From NCBI GenBank assembly GCA_030770535.1, contig JASVEC010000001.1:930001-994000 (forward strand): a stretch of 64,000 nt of DNA, written 5' to 3'. A model generated the notes under the pieces. It was not told where the DNA came from and did not search any database. It saw only the letters and a list, made by a program, of their open reading frames with translations. How positions within the stretch are numbered: position 1 is the stretch's first letter; each line of letters begins with the position of its first letter. This document shows, piece by piece, positions 31,170 to 43,142 of the stretch. The stretch is from Batkoa obscura. Lineage: Eukaryota; Entomophthoromycota; Entomophthoromycetes; Entomophthorales; Batkoaceae. Both the position numbers and the translations under genes were made by a program.

Positions 31170-31677
31170 ACCATTAAAAACAAATTTATAAACAAGCGGA
31201 AGTGAAAATTTGAACAAAAAATGATAATGAATAATAATGAATAATAATGATATAAAAAGTGTATCTTTATTTTTATATTTCGATTGTTTTTCGGTTGAAT
31301 TTTTATCTCAAAATGCTTATTTCACTTATTTACTTGCTATAGTTTTGTTAAGAGTCATTAAATGGCACTGTTTGAACCATTTGTTATTTATTCAGCTACA
31401 TTATTAACAGCTGGAATACTTTCTACACAAAGATGAAGTGTCAGTAAACAAAGTTGAAATCGGTGTAAATTTAAATCTATTAAGTAAAGACTTCAAATAT
31501 GTTTTAAAACATTGCTTATCTTACATTATATTAGGCCTTATATAATTATAATATTATAACATCACTTAATTAAGTTTTTTAAAGATATGGATAATGTTAA
31601 AAAACTTTAATATAAAACATCAATTTTATTTAATAAGAATTGAACTTATCTGATTGTACATATCGTTATCAAGATTT
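31170..31677. other. Spacer, 3' flank of the HSP20 gene
   Basis: Contains a short AATAATGAATAATGA-type simple repeat near 31,220-31,250. Nothing else supported. Confidence 0.45.
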
Positions 31678-32217
31678 TTATTGGATAGGAATCTTGGTTT
31701 CTTTATCTTCTTCTTTAATATGTTTAGGAATCAATAAGCTTAATACACCATCATTTAACCCAGCTTCAATTTCTTCAATAACAATTTGTTGTTTAACTTT
31801 GAAGCTTCTTTTAAAATCCTTTCTTGAGTTACGTTCAGTAATCAACTGTTTACCATACTTAGCATTACTTGAGGTATTTATTGACTCAGGATTTTCATTC
31901 TCCTTCTGCGGGTTGTTTTCATTTTCATTCTCAACTAATACAGTAGTTTCATGTTTATTTGGTTTCTCCACGTACTCCCCTTTTAGGGTGATTGTGTTTT
32001 CCACGTTATCAAATGAGACATCTAAATTTTCTTTTTTAAATCCGGGTACTTCAGCTTCAATGATATAGTAATTGGGGTACTCGACAATATCAACGTTTGG
32101 CCATTTATCTTGCTTTAAAGCTGGTTTGCACTCACTGTTTTGGAAGTAGTATCTTACATAAGATTGGTCATCAAAAGCAGAAATACAGGCAGGTTTGGTA
32201 GCGTATACTTTAAACAT
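31678..32217 (-). CDS. HSP20: Small heat-shock protein (HSP20 / alpha-crystallin family), 179 aa
   Basis: ATP-independent chaperone that binds unfolding proteins, normally as oligomers in the cytosol. The alpha-crystallin domain starts near residue 39 (WPNVDIVEYPNYYIIEAEVP, GFKKENLDVS) and continues after an insert with RKDFKRSFKVKQQI and GLNDGVLSLLIPK. The C-terminal IPI motif (residues 176-178) that docks neighbouring dimers is present. A ~45-residue charged Asn/Glu-rich insert divides the domain, as in other fungal HSP20s. Single exon, ATG 32,217. The N-terminal region (MFKVYATKPACISAF) is short. A TATA box and a heat-shock-element-like site lie upstream, so heat induction is likely. Confidence 0.92.
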   Translation of the reverse strand: MFKVYATKPACISAFDDQSYVRYYFQNSECKPALKQDKWPNVDIVEYPNYYIIEAEVPGFKKENLDVSFDNVENTITLKGEYVEKPNKHETTVLVENENENNPQKENENPESINTSSNAKYGKQLITERNSRKDFKRSFKVKQQIVIEEIEAGLNDGVLSLLIPKHIKEEDKETKIPIQ

Positions 32218-32254
32218 TTTTATTTTATAGAAAAAACATACTAATCTGTAGCTC

Positions 32255-32263
32255 TTTATATAC
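32255..32263 (-). promoter_or_regulatory. TATA box of the HSP20 gene
   Basis: TATATAAAG on the minus strand, ~40 bp upstream of the ATG. Confidence 0.6.
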
Positions 32264-32311
32264 CTTTTAATTCGATTTTACTTCTTTTGTCCTACCTTTT
32301 ATCGATCTTTT

Positions 32312-32332
32312 TGAAACTGCCTAGAAACTTCT
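32312..32332 (-). promoter_or_regulatory. Candidate heat-shock element
   Basis: AGAAACTTCT (32,323-32,332) is a perfect inverted GAA-nn-TTC pair; another GAA lies 10 bp away at 32,313. It is ~100 bp upstream of the HSP20 start. Two good units, so a weak or partial HSE. Confidence 0.45.
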
Positions 32333-32542
32333 TTTTTTAAATTTACGTTTGCTTGGTGTTTGTATTATTAATACAACCTTTAGTTAAGTTATTCCCAGTT
32401 ATTGTGTTTTATTATAACGTAATCACTCTTGGAAAATAACAATAAAACTTAAGCCAATTTGGTTGGTCAAAAGCCAAAAAAAATCTGAGTACTTAGAGTT
32501 AAATAAAAGTAAGGAAGCGTTTAACTAGTTAACTGATTAAAA

Positions 32543-32600
32543 CGTATATATACGTCATGGCGTATGTCCAAGAAACCATCCAAAGACATATATATACGCC
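32543..32600. repeat. Palindrome and imperfect hairpin upstream of HSP20
   Basis: CGTATATATACG (32,543-32,554) is a perfect palindrome. Next to it GGCGTATGTC (32,559-32,568) faces GACATATATATACGCC (32,585-32,600), an imperfect inverted repeat with a ~16-bp loop. It could be a protein-binding site ~330 bp upstream of the HSP20 ATG. Function unknown. Confidence 0.55.
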
Positions 32601-34009
32601 CTAGAAGGAAACCAGCTATAACTTGCTGGATACTACATGCTTAGTTGTTGTGTTTAAAGACGCTTATTACAAAGCATAAAATAAAATATTAACTTATATT
32701 TAGTTGTAGTTAAAGTGATAACTTTTTGTTTTTATTTGACTTTTTTTCTAAAAATAAGTTTCTGCAACTTTTTTACTAATATTTCCTATACACTGCTCAT
32801 AATATATAAAACTTCTCAAGCTACTACTCAAGGCAGAAGTAAAGGGGCATATAAAAATAGCCAAAAAAATAGAAAATGAGATAAAGCATTGAAAGCTAAA
32901 AAAATCTTACTTCTATAGCTTATATTTTATCACACACTATAGTAATTCAAAGCTGTAAACCATATGCCTAGTTTCATCTATGGGCTATTTTCAATATCAG
33001 ATATTATCTCAATTATTCAGTTTTAAAGTTACCATAAAGAAACTATGTCTTAGACGAAAAGTAAAAATAATATAGTATTAAAGATAATAAGAATATATCA
33101 AACAGAATGTTTACTATTAAAATATGTCTTTAAATTTTAGCGTAACATTTTCACAGCGATTTAAAAAGTGGATTATGTTTTTAAAAATAACAATTATTTT
33201 GAAATGATTATAGAATTCTTGTAAAAATAAAGCTGTTCAACTTTTGTTCGATCAAATCAATTGTATATTTGAGAAAAATAACTATGGTATAATACTATAA
33301 AATATAAAGATCACGCGTTGAAAAAATTTATTATATAAAAATAATCATAAAAATTACCCCTAAAAAAGTTGCAACAAGCTCTAACAGCTGTGCTATGAAT
33401 CTTATCAGTAGCGTTTTGTAGTATTACCAATATGAAAAATTAAGTGTAAGTAAAATTCTAATAAATAGTAAAAACAGGCGAATTTTAACATATGCCAAAA
33501 CAAAAAACTTATAATCAAAGTCAATATTATTAATTAATCTTAAATTGATGAAAGTATTATTAAGAATCTATAATGGTTATATAACGTTTATTGACAAATG
33601 AACATTGGACTTATTTGTTTAGTTTTGGCACATAGCTTAAACTGTATCTTGATTTAGGTATTATTAATATTCGTTAATATTTCATTATTTACTAAATGAA
33701 TTATTATTGCCTCAGATTTGCTTAACTAAATGTAAAGTACCATACTCATCCCGATCATTTAATAATTTAATATGATGTAAAAGTTTTAAAGCTGTTAAAT
33801 TATAAAAGGTTTAAATTAAGTTAAATATAGAAAATAATGTATTTAAAATCAGTTATCATTAGTGGACCAATCAACATAAAAAATAATAATTTTTAAGTAT
33901 ACATATTTCTAATATTTAAATAAATAATTACAAAGCTTTAATTAAGAGACTAAATAAACGGGGTACTTTGAAAGCAGATGCTTTAATAAATATTTCAATG
34001 CTTTCCTTT
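32601..34009. other. Gene-poor AT-rich region
   Basis: No coding frame or structured RNA I can support. Confidence 0.5.
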
Positions 34010-34011
34010 TA

Positions 34012-34174
34012 CAGCTTTTGCGGCTCTATTGCGATCTTATTAACTGTTGACTCAAGAATAAAATTTGCCTAAAATCACACTAAAATCTGAGAAGTGGATC
34101 AAAAAAACTAACCAACCAAATAGCTGGCTCCAAAGATTACTGTAAATTGAGTCACAATAGAGCCGCAACAGCTG
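34012..34174. mobile_element. MITE family 2, complete copy (163 bp)
   Basis: Terminal inverted repeats of ~23 bp: CAGCTTTTGCGGCTCTATTG against CAGCTGTTGCGGCTCTATTG on the other strand. Flanked by TA at 34010-34011 and 34175-34176. TA target sites and CAG termini fit a Tc1/mariner-type non-autonomous element. A truncated relative is at 1534-1645. No coding capacity. Confidence 0.85.
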
Positions 34175-34179
34175 TATCC

Positions 34180-35200
34180 TAAACTTAAGAAACCATAGAT
34201 GAATTCCCCTTTAAATCTTATCTAATTTTATAACTATATTATATTATTAAATCGTTATTAAAAGCAGAAATTGATGATGCTAATATTTCATATTATTTTT
34301 TTGTAGTGACTTAAATAAGACTAATAGTTTAAGACTTTTAAAAAAAAATAAAAAACACTACACAATAGACATTATTACAAAAATACACCCATATACCCTT
34401 TACTATAAATTAAATCACAAAAACTTTACAAAGAAAAAAGATAAACCATATGCTCAGAGCCCCTCTACCTTGTTTGCGGGTATTCTAGTTAGTGTCTATA
34501 TAAATTTGTTTTCTCAAGCCATTCTCAATTTTATGAAGACATATTTACCACTTCAGAATATTTCTAAAGTATGAATTAAAAATGCTACTTTTTACCCAAT
34601 ACATTTTTAAAATAAAAGACTTTGTTTATTACATATATATTAACAAATCAATATTATCAGAATTTTTGTTATAGTATAAAAATTTATTTATAATAATGTT
34701 GAGTACTAGGTTTTAATAATTTTTTAAATGATCCTTTTATTTTTCGAAAATTTTAAACAAGTTTAAAGTCTTTTTTAGAACTAAGTTATTAACAAACGTT
34801 TATTTTGTGATATCCAATAGCCTATTTATGCAATAAAAATTATAAACTATAAATGTTACTAAAAGGCTACTTCGTTATAGTAGCGAATAGTTTTATTTTT
34901 TTAATTAGTAATGTTAAAAATAAGCTTTTAAATTGATCAAACCCTTTCATTCTTAATTTTAAATGTTTTTAAAAGAATAGCAATTTGAAACTGGATATAT
35001 TAATTTGAAACAGTTAGAATATTATTTATTTTTAAAAAGAACTCTTAATAAAACATGAACAAACAACAGCATGCAAATAATCCTAATAATCTATAAATTT
35101 ATAAGAAATTATGTAGAAGTTATGATATCAATAGAATTTACTTGAACATAAAGCAGGAAAATTAAGTGGCAATAAAATATTGTTTATAAAAAAATATTAT
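34180..35200. other. Gene-poor AT-rich region
   Basis: No supported feature. Confidence 0.5.
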
Positions 35201-35204
35201 TATA

Positions 35205-35310
35205 AACAAAAAAAGAAAATGATATATAAAAAAAGAAAATGATATATAAAAAAGAAAGTGATATACAAAAAAAGAAAGTAATATACAAAAAAAGAAGGTG
35301 ATATATAAAA
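35205..35310. repeat. ~20-bp tandem repeat, five units
   Basis: Degenerate units of the form AAAAAAAGAAARTGATATAY. They create a spurious hydrophobic open frame on the minus strand. Confidence 0.8.
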
Positions 35311-35918
35311 ATAATAATAATAAAAAAGTAAAAGCTTGAATCAATTCTGAAATAGAAATTAGGTCATTAAAACTATGATATTATCAGTTGTATCTTTAAA
35401 TCACATTACTTTTAAATCTATACAATTTTGACCAAATGGAAGGGTGTATATATTTATTAGATAACAATAGGTTGATTTGACAATTACATGAAACGTTATA
35501 CAAAACGGAATATCAAATATAAAGAGAGATAAAGAGGGGGTTTATTTAATAAATCTATTAGTTTTAGGAGAATAAAAAATAAACTAACTGAGATTAAATA
35601 AATGTCTAGAGAAAAAAAATTCAAAAAAATATGACAAATGGCAATCAAAATCTAATTTTTAATAAAATTGCCATAATACTTGGCCTCAACATGAAATAAG
35701 AAACTATGCAAAACTTGAAATTTGGATTGCATAATAGTAAATTTAAGCGGATTGAAATCAAAATATCTAAGAAATAAAAAAAGAGGTAAAGCACCAAATC
35801 ATGCCCCGCTTAAACGGTCTTTAAGTAGAAATGCTATTTATAGTAATCATACTTGAGCATTATATAAACAATTTGATGTGAAATTTCAAATCCATTTTTT
35901 TTAAATAATTTGATCATA

Positions 35919-36479
35919 ATGAACAAAAGTCAACATCGCTATGTTAGTATATTAAATGGTACAGGATTAAATAGGCCCTATTCTTTATCCATTATAAGTG
36001 AAGAATCTTCAGATTCATCCAGCCCTTCTTCCCCAGAGTTTGATTTAGAGTTCTTAGAACCAATAACTCCACATCTAGATCTAGATGATGCCCCAATACG
36101 TAAAAATAGACATTGTATAAGGTTCGATAGGCCGCCCTCAATGCCAATTATTTTGGATCATGTCGATAGCCCAACTAAAAATAGTTTGAAAAAGGGAATT
36201 AAAGCTAATTTGATCAAAAACATTAAAAACAAATCGAATACAATAACAACGCCAATAGTTGAGGATGAGAATAAGACTAAAAAAGTAGACATGGGCCAAT
36301 TGAACGTCATAAGGCCGCACACGGTAGATGAAACGACCAAAAGAAATATCTTTGGATTTCATATAAGGAAATCAAGCTCTGCTTTAAACTCAAATGCTTT
36401 TGATTCCATGCTATTTGATAATGAAGATAGTACACTACATCTATCACTTACCCCCAATTGGCTTCATTCCAGATCTTGA
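35919..36479 (+). CDS. Hypothetical disordered protein (186 aa)
   Basis: Single-exon frame from the first ATG (35,919) to TGA 36,477-36,479. Low hydrophobicity, no membrane segment or signal peptide. An N-terminal Ser-rich acidic part (EESSDSSSPSSPEFDLEFLE) is followed by a basic segment (KNRHCIRFDRPPSMPIILDH, then KKGIKANLIKNIKNK) and a C-terminal part with HIRKSSSALNS. Codon use is richer in G/C than the flanks, which supports real coding. Ser-Pro and RKSSS sites suggest phosphorylation. No family recognised. Confidence 0.6.
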   Translation: MNKSQHRYVSILNGTGLNRPYSLSIISEESSDSSSPSSPEFDLEFLEPITPHLDLDDAPIRKNRHCIRFDRPPSMPIILDHVDSPTKNSLKKGIKANLIKNIKNKSNTITTPIVEDENKTKKVDMGQLNVIRPHTVDETTKRNIFGFHIRKSSSALNSNAFDSMLFDNEDSTLHLSLTPNWLHSRS

Positions 36480-39115
36480 GTTGACCTTAGTCTGGCTTTC
36501 ATCATTTTTTAAAAAGTATTTAATTATTTTACATACCCTAATTTCTCCTCCTCCCTCTCTAAGTCCTATTTGAATTTTGTAAAAATTGAAAAATAAATTC
36601 ATTCCTTAATTATATTATGTTAAATATTCGATATTCGATATTCGATATTCTTTATTGTATAATATGCGAATATTCTTTATTTTTGTTATTTTATTATTTT
36701 AAATATTGATATCCTTTATCTTTAGTATTTTTAATATATGAATATTGAATATTGAATATTGTTTACTTTATTTCATTTCAAACATCGGCTTCAAAATCAA
36801 AACTATAAGTGCATATTACAACTATTCATTCTCTAAAAATGAAATAGTTTCATCCCTTATTTTATTTTTAGAAAATAATAAGGATCTACAACTATTAATA
36901 ATAATTCATAAATTTGATAATAATAACGATCAAAGTAATGGTTAATTATTTAATGTTGTGTTAGGCTAACCCACTAATATGATATCTTTAGAATTGTCTT
37001 AACCTAAACCTCTCCTTTTTGTCTTCCTTTTTTCGATTTTACTCTTACTATAAATTTATTAATTTTAACCAAAACTATTTTTTATAGAAACAAAATTCAA
37101 GCTTTTGTTAAAACTAAAAACTGTAAAATAATTGGTTTAACCAAAATAGTGATTAATACGATATAATAAATTTAGTTTCCCACTACTTGTCTTTCGCTAT
37201 AGTGACCCTAAAGTGCATACTAACTATATTTATAACTAATAATAAATATATACCTGTTATTAAGTTAACAGGTTTTATTCTTTCTGAGTAAATGGTCAAT
37301 TTAAGTAATCTTATTTCGCTAAAACCACAGTTATAATAACTACTTTTTTCAAAATTACAGTGATAATACTTATTAAAAGATAAAAGTAGTAGCTAGATAG
37401 CGTTAACTGGGTTGAAGTATCCGAATTGAAACGTACAATATACTGTTAATTTCGGTAGATTTTAAAATGAGAATAAAAAATCCACAGTTTATAAAAATCT
37501 AATTTACAATATCACAAATGATTGGTGACAACTTCTATATTAAATAATGTGGATATTAAATTTTATAATTTAATTTTGGGAACAATTGCATTGATTCGAA
37601 TTTTCAATGGGTTTTGCAATCTATTGTGTTATTTATAAATAATACATTAAGTTATTAGTTAAAATTAAATTTTCAAAAAGTTATATTAACTTTTAACTAT
37701 AGTTTTTAAATTAACAATACAATATAAATAGCAATAGATATAAAAGCATAATTACTAGTTACTATACTTTGTAAAATAAGCAAAAGTGGCTTATTTTAAA
37801 TACTAATAATCTATTGAAATGTATTAACAAAGACTGACTATTACTACTATTAATTTAACCTTTTGAAATAAGAAAAAATTATTCAATTAGTTTTGGTTAT
37901 TAAAATTAATAGAATATTAAAATATTAATATCCTATTTAATCTATATTATGCTATTTTAATATAAATTAATTATAACACTAAAAAGATTAAATAAACTTA
38001 TAAATTAAATAACACAATATCCTTAGTCCTTAGATTAACTCTTACATACAGATGTGTTTTTTATACTATAAATCTAACTAAAGTAAAGTGCCAGTAATTA
38101 TTGTTATTTTACAATTTTTAATTTAAAAACTATTTTATTTAATATTTTAGTTTGGCAGGAGCCTAATTAAATGCAATTAATATAATAAATTGTTTAATAA
38201 AACATTTGTTTTTTTATAGCATTTTTATCAAAATGATAATTTTATTTGAAGAACTCCCATTTGCTAAAGATAAATGTATAGTTATAGACTTTTATAATTA
38301 AGTAAATTGTACAAATATTAATACGCCTCTTTATATTAAAACAATATAATTTTAATGGGCTTTTAATGGATTGCATTATCTTAATCAATTTAATCAATTT
38401 TAGTTATAAAATACGTGCTATTTTAAATAGTGATTAATTCACTATCTACTATTCTTTTAAATAAATATAAGATAGAGTAAGCTTTTTTATTAAAAATAAT
38501 AAAATTCAATAACGTTTTAAAATAGCTCAAACTAAAAAATTAGAACAATTAGTTTATTTGTTTGATACATAAAGATTAGATTCTAGAGATATAGGCAAAC
38601 TCTTGTATTAAAATGTGGTAGACTATAATTAACAATGAGTGGGTTTTAAACAAAACAATTGTTAAAAAACAATATAGTGGTTAAATTGGATTCCATTTTT
38701 GGCTCTTTTTCGAAATAAATTAAAATGAATATTAATATTAATATCAAAATCAAAGCTATTATTCATAATTGTATATTTATTAACTAAATTGTATAAAAAC
38801 TACATCTCACCTTTTTCAAATAATATTTTCTTATTAAGATTATAATATCTATCCTTGTTGTATATGTCAATACTAAAATACGAGTTTTTAATATATTACA
38901 TTTGGGTTAAATTAAATCCATGGTTTATCTATTTTTTGATTTTGTTGTACTGTGAAAAAGGGATAAATTAATCATAAATACTAAGAAAATAGTAATAGTA
39001 ATAGTAATAAGCCAAAAATTACATATAATAATGGTATTTACTTATTAATATTTCACTTAGCCTTATAAAATATAAAGTAAATATACGCTAAACACTGAAA
39101 ATTTATTGAGATCTA
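36480..39115. other. Long gene-poor AT-rich region
   Basis: Contains short simple repeats (ATATTCG units at 36,628-36,655; GAATATT units at 36,738-36,760). No supported gene in 2.6 kb. Confidence 0.5.
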
Positions 39116-39214
39116 TGAGAATGTATTTTTTGTTTAAGAATTTTACTAGCGATCTTTCCACTGAAATAGCGCTTAAAAATGGAAAAAATAATGAAACCAA
39201 AAAACATTCTTTCA
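39116..39214 (-). mobile_element. MITE family 1, copy 18
   Basis: 99 bp with TA on the left (39114-39115) and a worn right end (ACATTCTTTCA, no TA). It lies 58 bp upstream of the tRNA-Gly gene. Confidence 0.88.
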
Positions 39215-39272
39215 TCAACTTTTTAAGAATTTAGATTTGAATTTGTAATGAAGATTTAAAACATGTAAAACT

Positions 39273-39343
39273 GCGTACATAGTATAGAGGTAGAATACTT
39301 CTCTTCCAAAGAAGTGGCCTGGGTTCGATTCCCAGTGTACGCA
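39273..39343 (+). tRNA. trnG(ucc): tRNA-Gly (anticodon UCC)
   Basis: Cloverleaf read by eye. Acceptor stem GCGTACA pairs with TGTACGC. D arm TAGTATAGAGGTAGAATA, anticodon stem CTTCT/AGAAG with loop C-T-TCC-A-A, and T arm TGGGTTCGATTCCCAG follow, with discriminator A. The internal B box GGTTCGATTCC is intact. No intron, and CCA is not encoded. It decodes GGA. A T run follows within ~30 bp (39,369-39,374). Confidence 0.96.
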
Positions 39344-39344
39344 G

Positions 39345-40506
39345 ATATGTTTGGTTATCCTACTCATAATTTTTTATTACGGAAATGTCATATAATTAGT
39401 TATGTTTTGGCTTAAACTCAAAGCCAGATAAATAAAAACCAAGTTCTCGATTCAATCGAATGCCTTTAATAGCTCCTCATTATTCTATATCCTACCTTCC
39501 TACCTCTTGTTGAAAGCCTGTATATTAACATTTGATTATTTTATATAATTAACTTCTCCTCAAAGTGCTTCAAGTATTTATATTAATATTCATAAAAGTA
39601 TATTAACTTTTTATTTACAATAATTAATTTTTTTAAATAGGGTAAATTTTAAAGCTTACGCTCTGAAAATTTTGACTATTTTTTAAATCAACTCAAAAAT
39701 AAAAACATTTAAATTTTAAATAAATATAAATAAATAAATAAATAAAAACAATATGTAGACAGAAGATGCACAACAAGAATTATTAGCATTTAAATAAAGT
39801 TATTCTCAAAGTATTACCCTTTAATTTTAGTTCCGATTTCATATTTTAGCAAAATCAGATATGGTCCTAAAAAAGCAAGTTATCATCATTTGTTGTCAAC
39901 TTTAATAAAATCCGAAATATAGGATAAGCTATATAAAGAAAATACGCAGATATTTTATAAAGTGATAATTACATATGATATGTTAATGTTGAAGCTTACC
40001 AGTAACATTTAAATGGTCTTATGCCATATGCTCAATTAAAACATCATTTGAATAACGAAAATATCCTTAATTAGATACTGTAAAATTTGGCTAACTTTTA
40101 AAGATTTAAGAAATAGGCAAGCAAACTAGAAACATATAATATTTAAAATGATCATATATATGAAATAATAATAACTAGCAGAAGACATTTATTATAGTTT
40201 TTTCATAATTTGCCTTTATATTTATTACTTTTCAAAGTCCTATAAAATATTTACTCGATCTTTATTATTAGCTAAATTTTATTCGATTCTAGGGAGGTCA
40301 TAGTTAAGATCACAATTTTTCCTAACACCAATCAAAATCTATTAATACCTATGACCTAGATTCTAATTGATCGTAAAATTTACGAATAAGATTTAGAGCA
40401 AAATATAACTGACTTGAATGAACCAAAACGTAATAAATTTTCTTTAAAAACTTAAAATTCAAACTAGTAATTATATTAGCACCAAAGGTTATCAGTAGTA
40501 GTAACT
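39345..40506. other. Spacer between tRNA and the IQ-motif gene
   Basis: AT-rich. The 5' region of the IQ-motif gene lies at the right end. No other feature seen. Confidence 0.5.
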
Positions 40507-42595
40507 ATGAGTGAAAAGAAAACAAGTAAACTGAAGACTTGGTTTGGAGGTGGGAAAGATAACTCAAAAAAGAAAGAAGTAAACTCTCTTCCAGTTAGAG
40601 CTAGTATCGATATGAGTAGAGAAAACTCTAGCAATAGCTCTGTTTCTTCGCTAAAATCAGGTCCCCACTCAGTTAAAAGCCCAGCACTATCGATAAGATC
40701 TACTGGAAGCTTCACTCAAGAGCCTAAGGCAGTTGAAATTCAAAAATTGAAAAAAGGTACATAAATAAATAACTCCAAAAATTGAAATCAATTTAAGAAA
40801 ACTAATTTTCTAGATACCCCAAGGTCTCCTTTATCTAGCTCTTTCTCTGGAAACACCAATGGTTTTAAAAGTATGTCTACAAAAACTAGTAGCAGTATAA
40901 AAAGTCCAGGACTTGCTAAAGTTTCTTCAATGGTAAATGATTTAAGCTAAGTGGGTCAATTAATTTATTCAAATTTAGGAAAAATTAAAAGGGTTGATGA
41001 ATATTGGAGTAGGAAATAAGGAGGCAGCCAGAGAAAGAAGAGGGAGTTTAAGGAGTTTAAATGAATCTACACCTTTGCAAAAATCGGCCACTCAACCATA
41101 CATAAGTAAATCAGAGCAGGATTCTGGATTCCCAAAAAGTCCAAGTGTGGCTTCTTACAGGTCTAGCATGGTAGTCGGAGATAATCAGGAGGTTAAAATG
41201 AAAGTCAATGAACTTGAAAAAGGATATCAACAACTTAAAATGCATGTGAGTGCAATGGTATCTTTTGAAAAAGAGAATCTAGATGAAGCAGCCAAAATCC
41301 TTCAAAATGCTTTTAAGGCTTACAGAGTAATTAATTTAATATCATATAATAATCATTTATTTAGATTTTGTAAAACAGATTCGAAAATATTATTTATTAA
41401 GAAAGAATCATTTGCTTTATAATACTACTTTAGATCCACCTAACTTCTCTCATTTTGAAGAATACGCAAATTCCGTACAGTTATACAAGGGTAATTTACA
41501 TTATAGCTATATAATAATGTTATTTAAAGATGATCTATACATTTCGAATTACTAGGTGATAAAGATAGTGATCAATATGAAGACAAAATAAAATTAATTC
41601 AACATACTGTTAGAGGATTTCTAATACGCAAACGTTTTAAACTAGTAATGACTTTTGACTTTTATGCCACAAAGATCCAAGCAGCCTGGAGAGGATATCA
41701 AGTTCGAAATGTGAAAGCTGGGATTAGAATACCATTTTCAAAAATAATTAAAAGTATGGGAGCACAATCCTTGGCTACCGGAAAGCTTCAAGATGAAGTT
41801 ACAGAGCTAAGAGAAGCAGTGAAAATATTAACAAACGCTGTTAATAGACAAAACGATCTGGCCAATACTAATGCTTCAAAATCCCCTATGAAATCTAAAA
41901 CTTTGTCTGTACCTCGTAAATCTTCCTTTTCCAATGAAAATGGTGTAAATTTATCAACTAAATCACCTTTATCAACAAAACTTGTGGTTAAAGTTGGTGC
42001 CACTAATAAACCCTTCCGTAAGCCATCACTTCCATCCATTAATAGTAATAATAATAATGCCTCCAAACCTCTATCAACAACTAACAACGTATCTAAAAAA
42101 GAAAGTGGGAATATAATTAAAGCTAAAGCTCCACGTAAAGCTTCGATGTCATCTAACGATAGTTCAGGTAACAAGTTGGCTAATTCAGTTTTATCAAAGC
42201 CAAAAACAAAAACGCCTGACGAGCTTCCTAACATTGTAGAGAATAACAGGAAAGGAAGCGGGTTGGGTAATGAAATCAAATCTGTCAAAACACTAGAAGA
42301 TATTCCTAAAGTAACAACACCAATCCCATTAGAGGATGAAGAAGGAGAAAGCACAGGTACTATAGGTAAAAAAGAAGCAAGATCCTTTAAAAGAGGACAT
42401 CAACCACGTAGCTATAGTATGTCAAATAGTGAGTTTAGATCTAGGTTGCCCCAGCCTGGTACTTTCGGGGCCAGATTAGCAGAAAAGCTTGGAACTACTG
42501 TTGCCCCGGCATCCGAGAAGGAATATACCAGCTTGCTAGCAGAAGTAGATGCAGTGCGTTTAATGGTACAAGACCAATTGAAACTCAAGCCATAA
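40507..42595 (+). CDS. IQ-motif protein with Ser/Lys-rich flanks, five exons (622 aa)
   Basis: Exons 40507-40756, 40814-40932, 40979-41326, 41379-41490 and 41556-42595; phases agree at every joint. N-terminus MSEKKTSKLKTWFGGGKDNS, then a long Ser-rich disordered part. A short coiled-coil-like segment (KMKVNELEKGYQQLKMHVSA) precedes three IQ-type repeats: AAKILQNAFKAYRIRKYYLL, IKLIQHTVRGFLIRKRFKLV and ATKIQAAWRGYQVRNVKAGI. A second coiled coil (LQDEVTELREAVKILTNAVN) and a basic Ser/Pro-rich tail follow. IQ motifs bind calmodulin or myosin-type light chains, so a calcium-linked cytoskeletal or scaffold role is likely. No motor or RasGAP domain is present. Specific orthologue not recognised. Confidence 0.8.
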
Positions 42596-43142
42596 TTGGA
42601 ATTATTGATATCAAATTAACTGAAGTTTTAAAATTTTAAATGTTGCTATTATTTTAGCTACCATAGCTTATGCTTTATATAGCCTACATTTCCCTTATCT
42701 GTCTATAATTTAAGTTTGACTATTTTTTACCTCACATTCTTTGATTAAACTGCTATCCATGAGTTTATAATTAAATTATTTTTTACATAATTTCTTGGGT
42801 TTTGTTGTGTATAGTAGCTAAATTGAAGCTTTTAACATGATGGGGTTGCAAGCAATAATATATTTGTTTAATATCGACTAGATAAAAGTTACTTTTAGAT
42901 TAATAAGCATATTAAATTCATTTTAATCTATTTGAATTAATTAGAATAGTTTATAACAATAAAGTTTTTTTTAATCATTTCCAAAAATTTAAATGTTCAG
43001 TTTTTTAAATAAGTCACTACTCGTTTTTGGCACAAATGCGTTTTAGAAAAACTGAGTCGTTTGATTGGCTGTTACCTAATTTATAACTTTTAAACAAGTA
43101 TTGCTACAAGTTAAATTTCTTTCTAATTAGTTTTAAAATAGA
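42596..43142. other. Spacer
   Basis: 3' flank of the IQ-motif gene and 5' flank of the next gene; no other feature. Confidence 0.5.

Noticed and set aside
33362-33420. Further family 2 MITE end (GCAACAAGCTCTAACAGCTG)
   Set aside because: Resembles the terminus only in part, and no partner repeat or TA flanks were found.
35162-35344. 60-codon hydrophobic minus-strand frame
   Set aside because: Produced by a ~20-bp tandem repeat.
36745-36945. 66-codon frame downstream of the disordered-protein gene
   Set aside because: No ATG start and composition typical of random AT-rich DNA.
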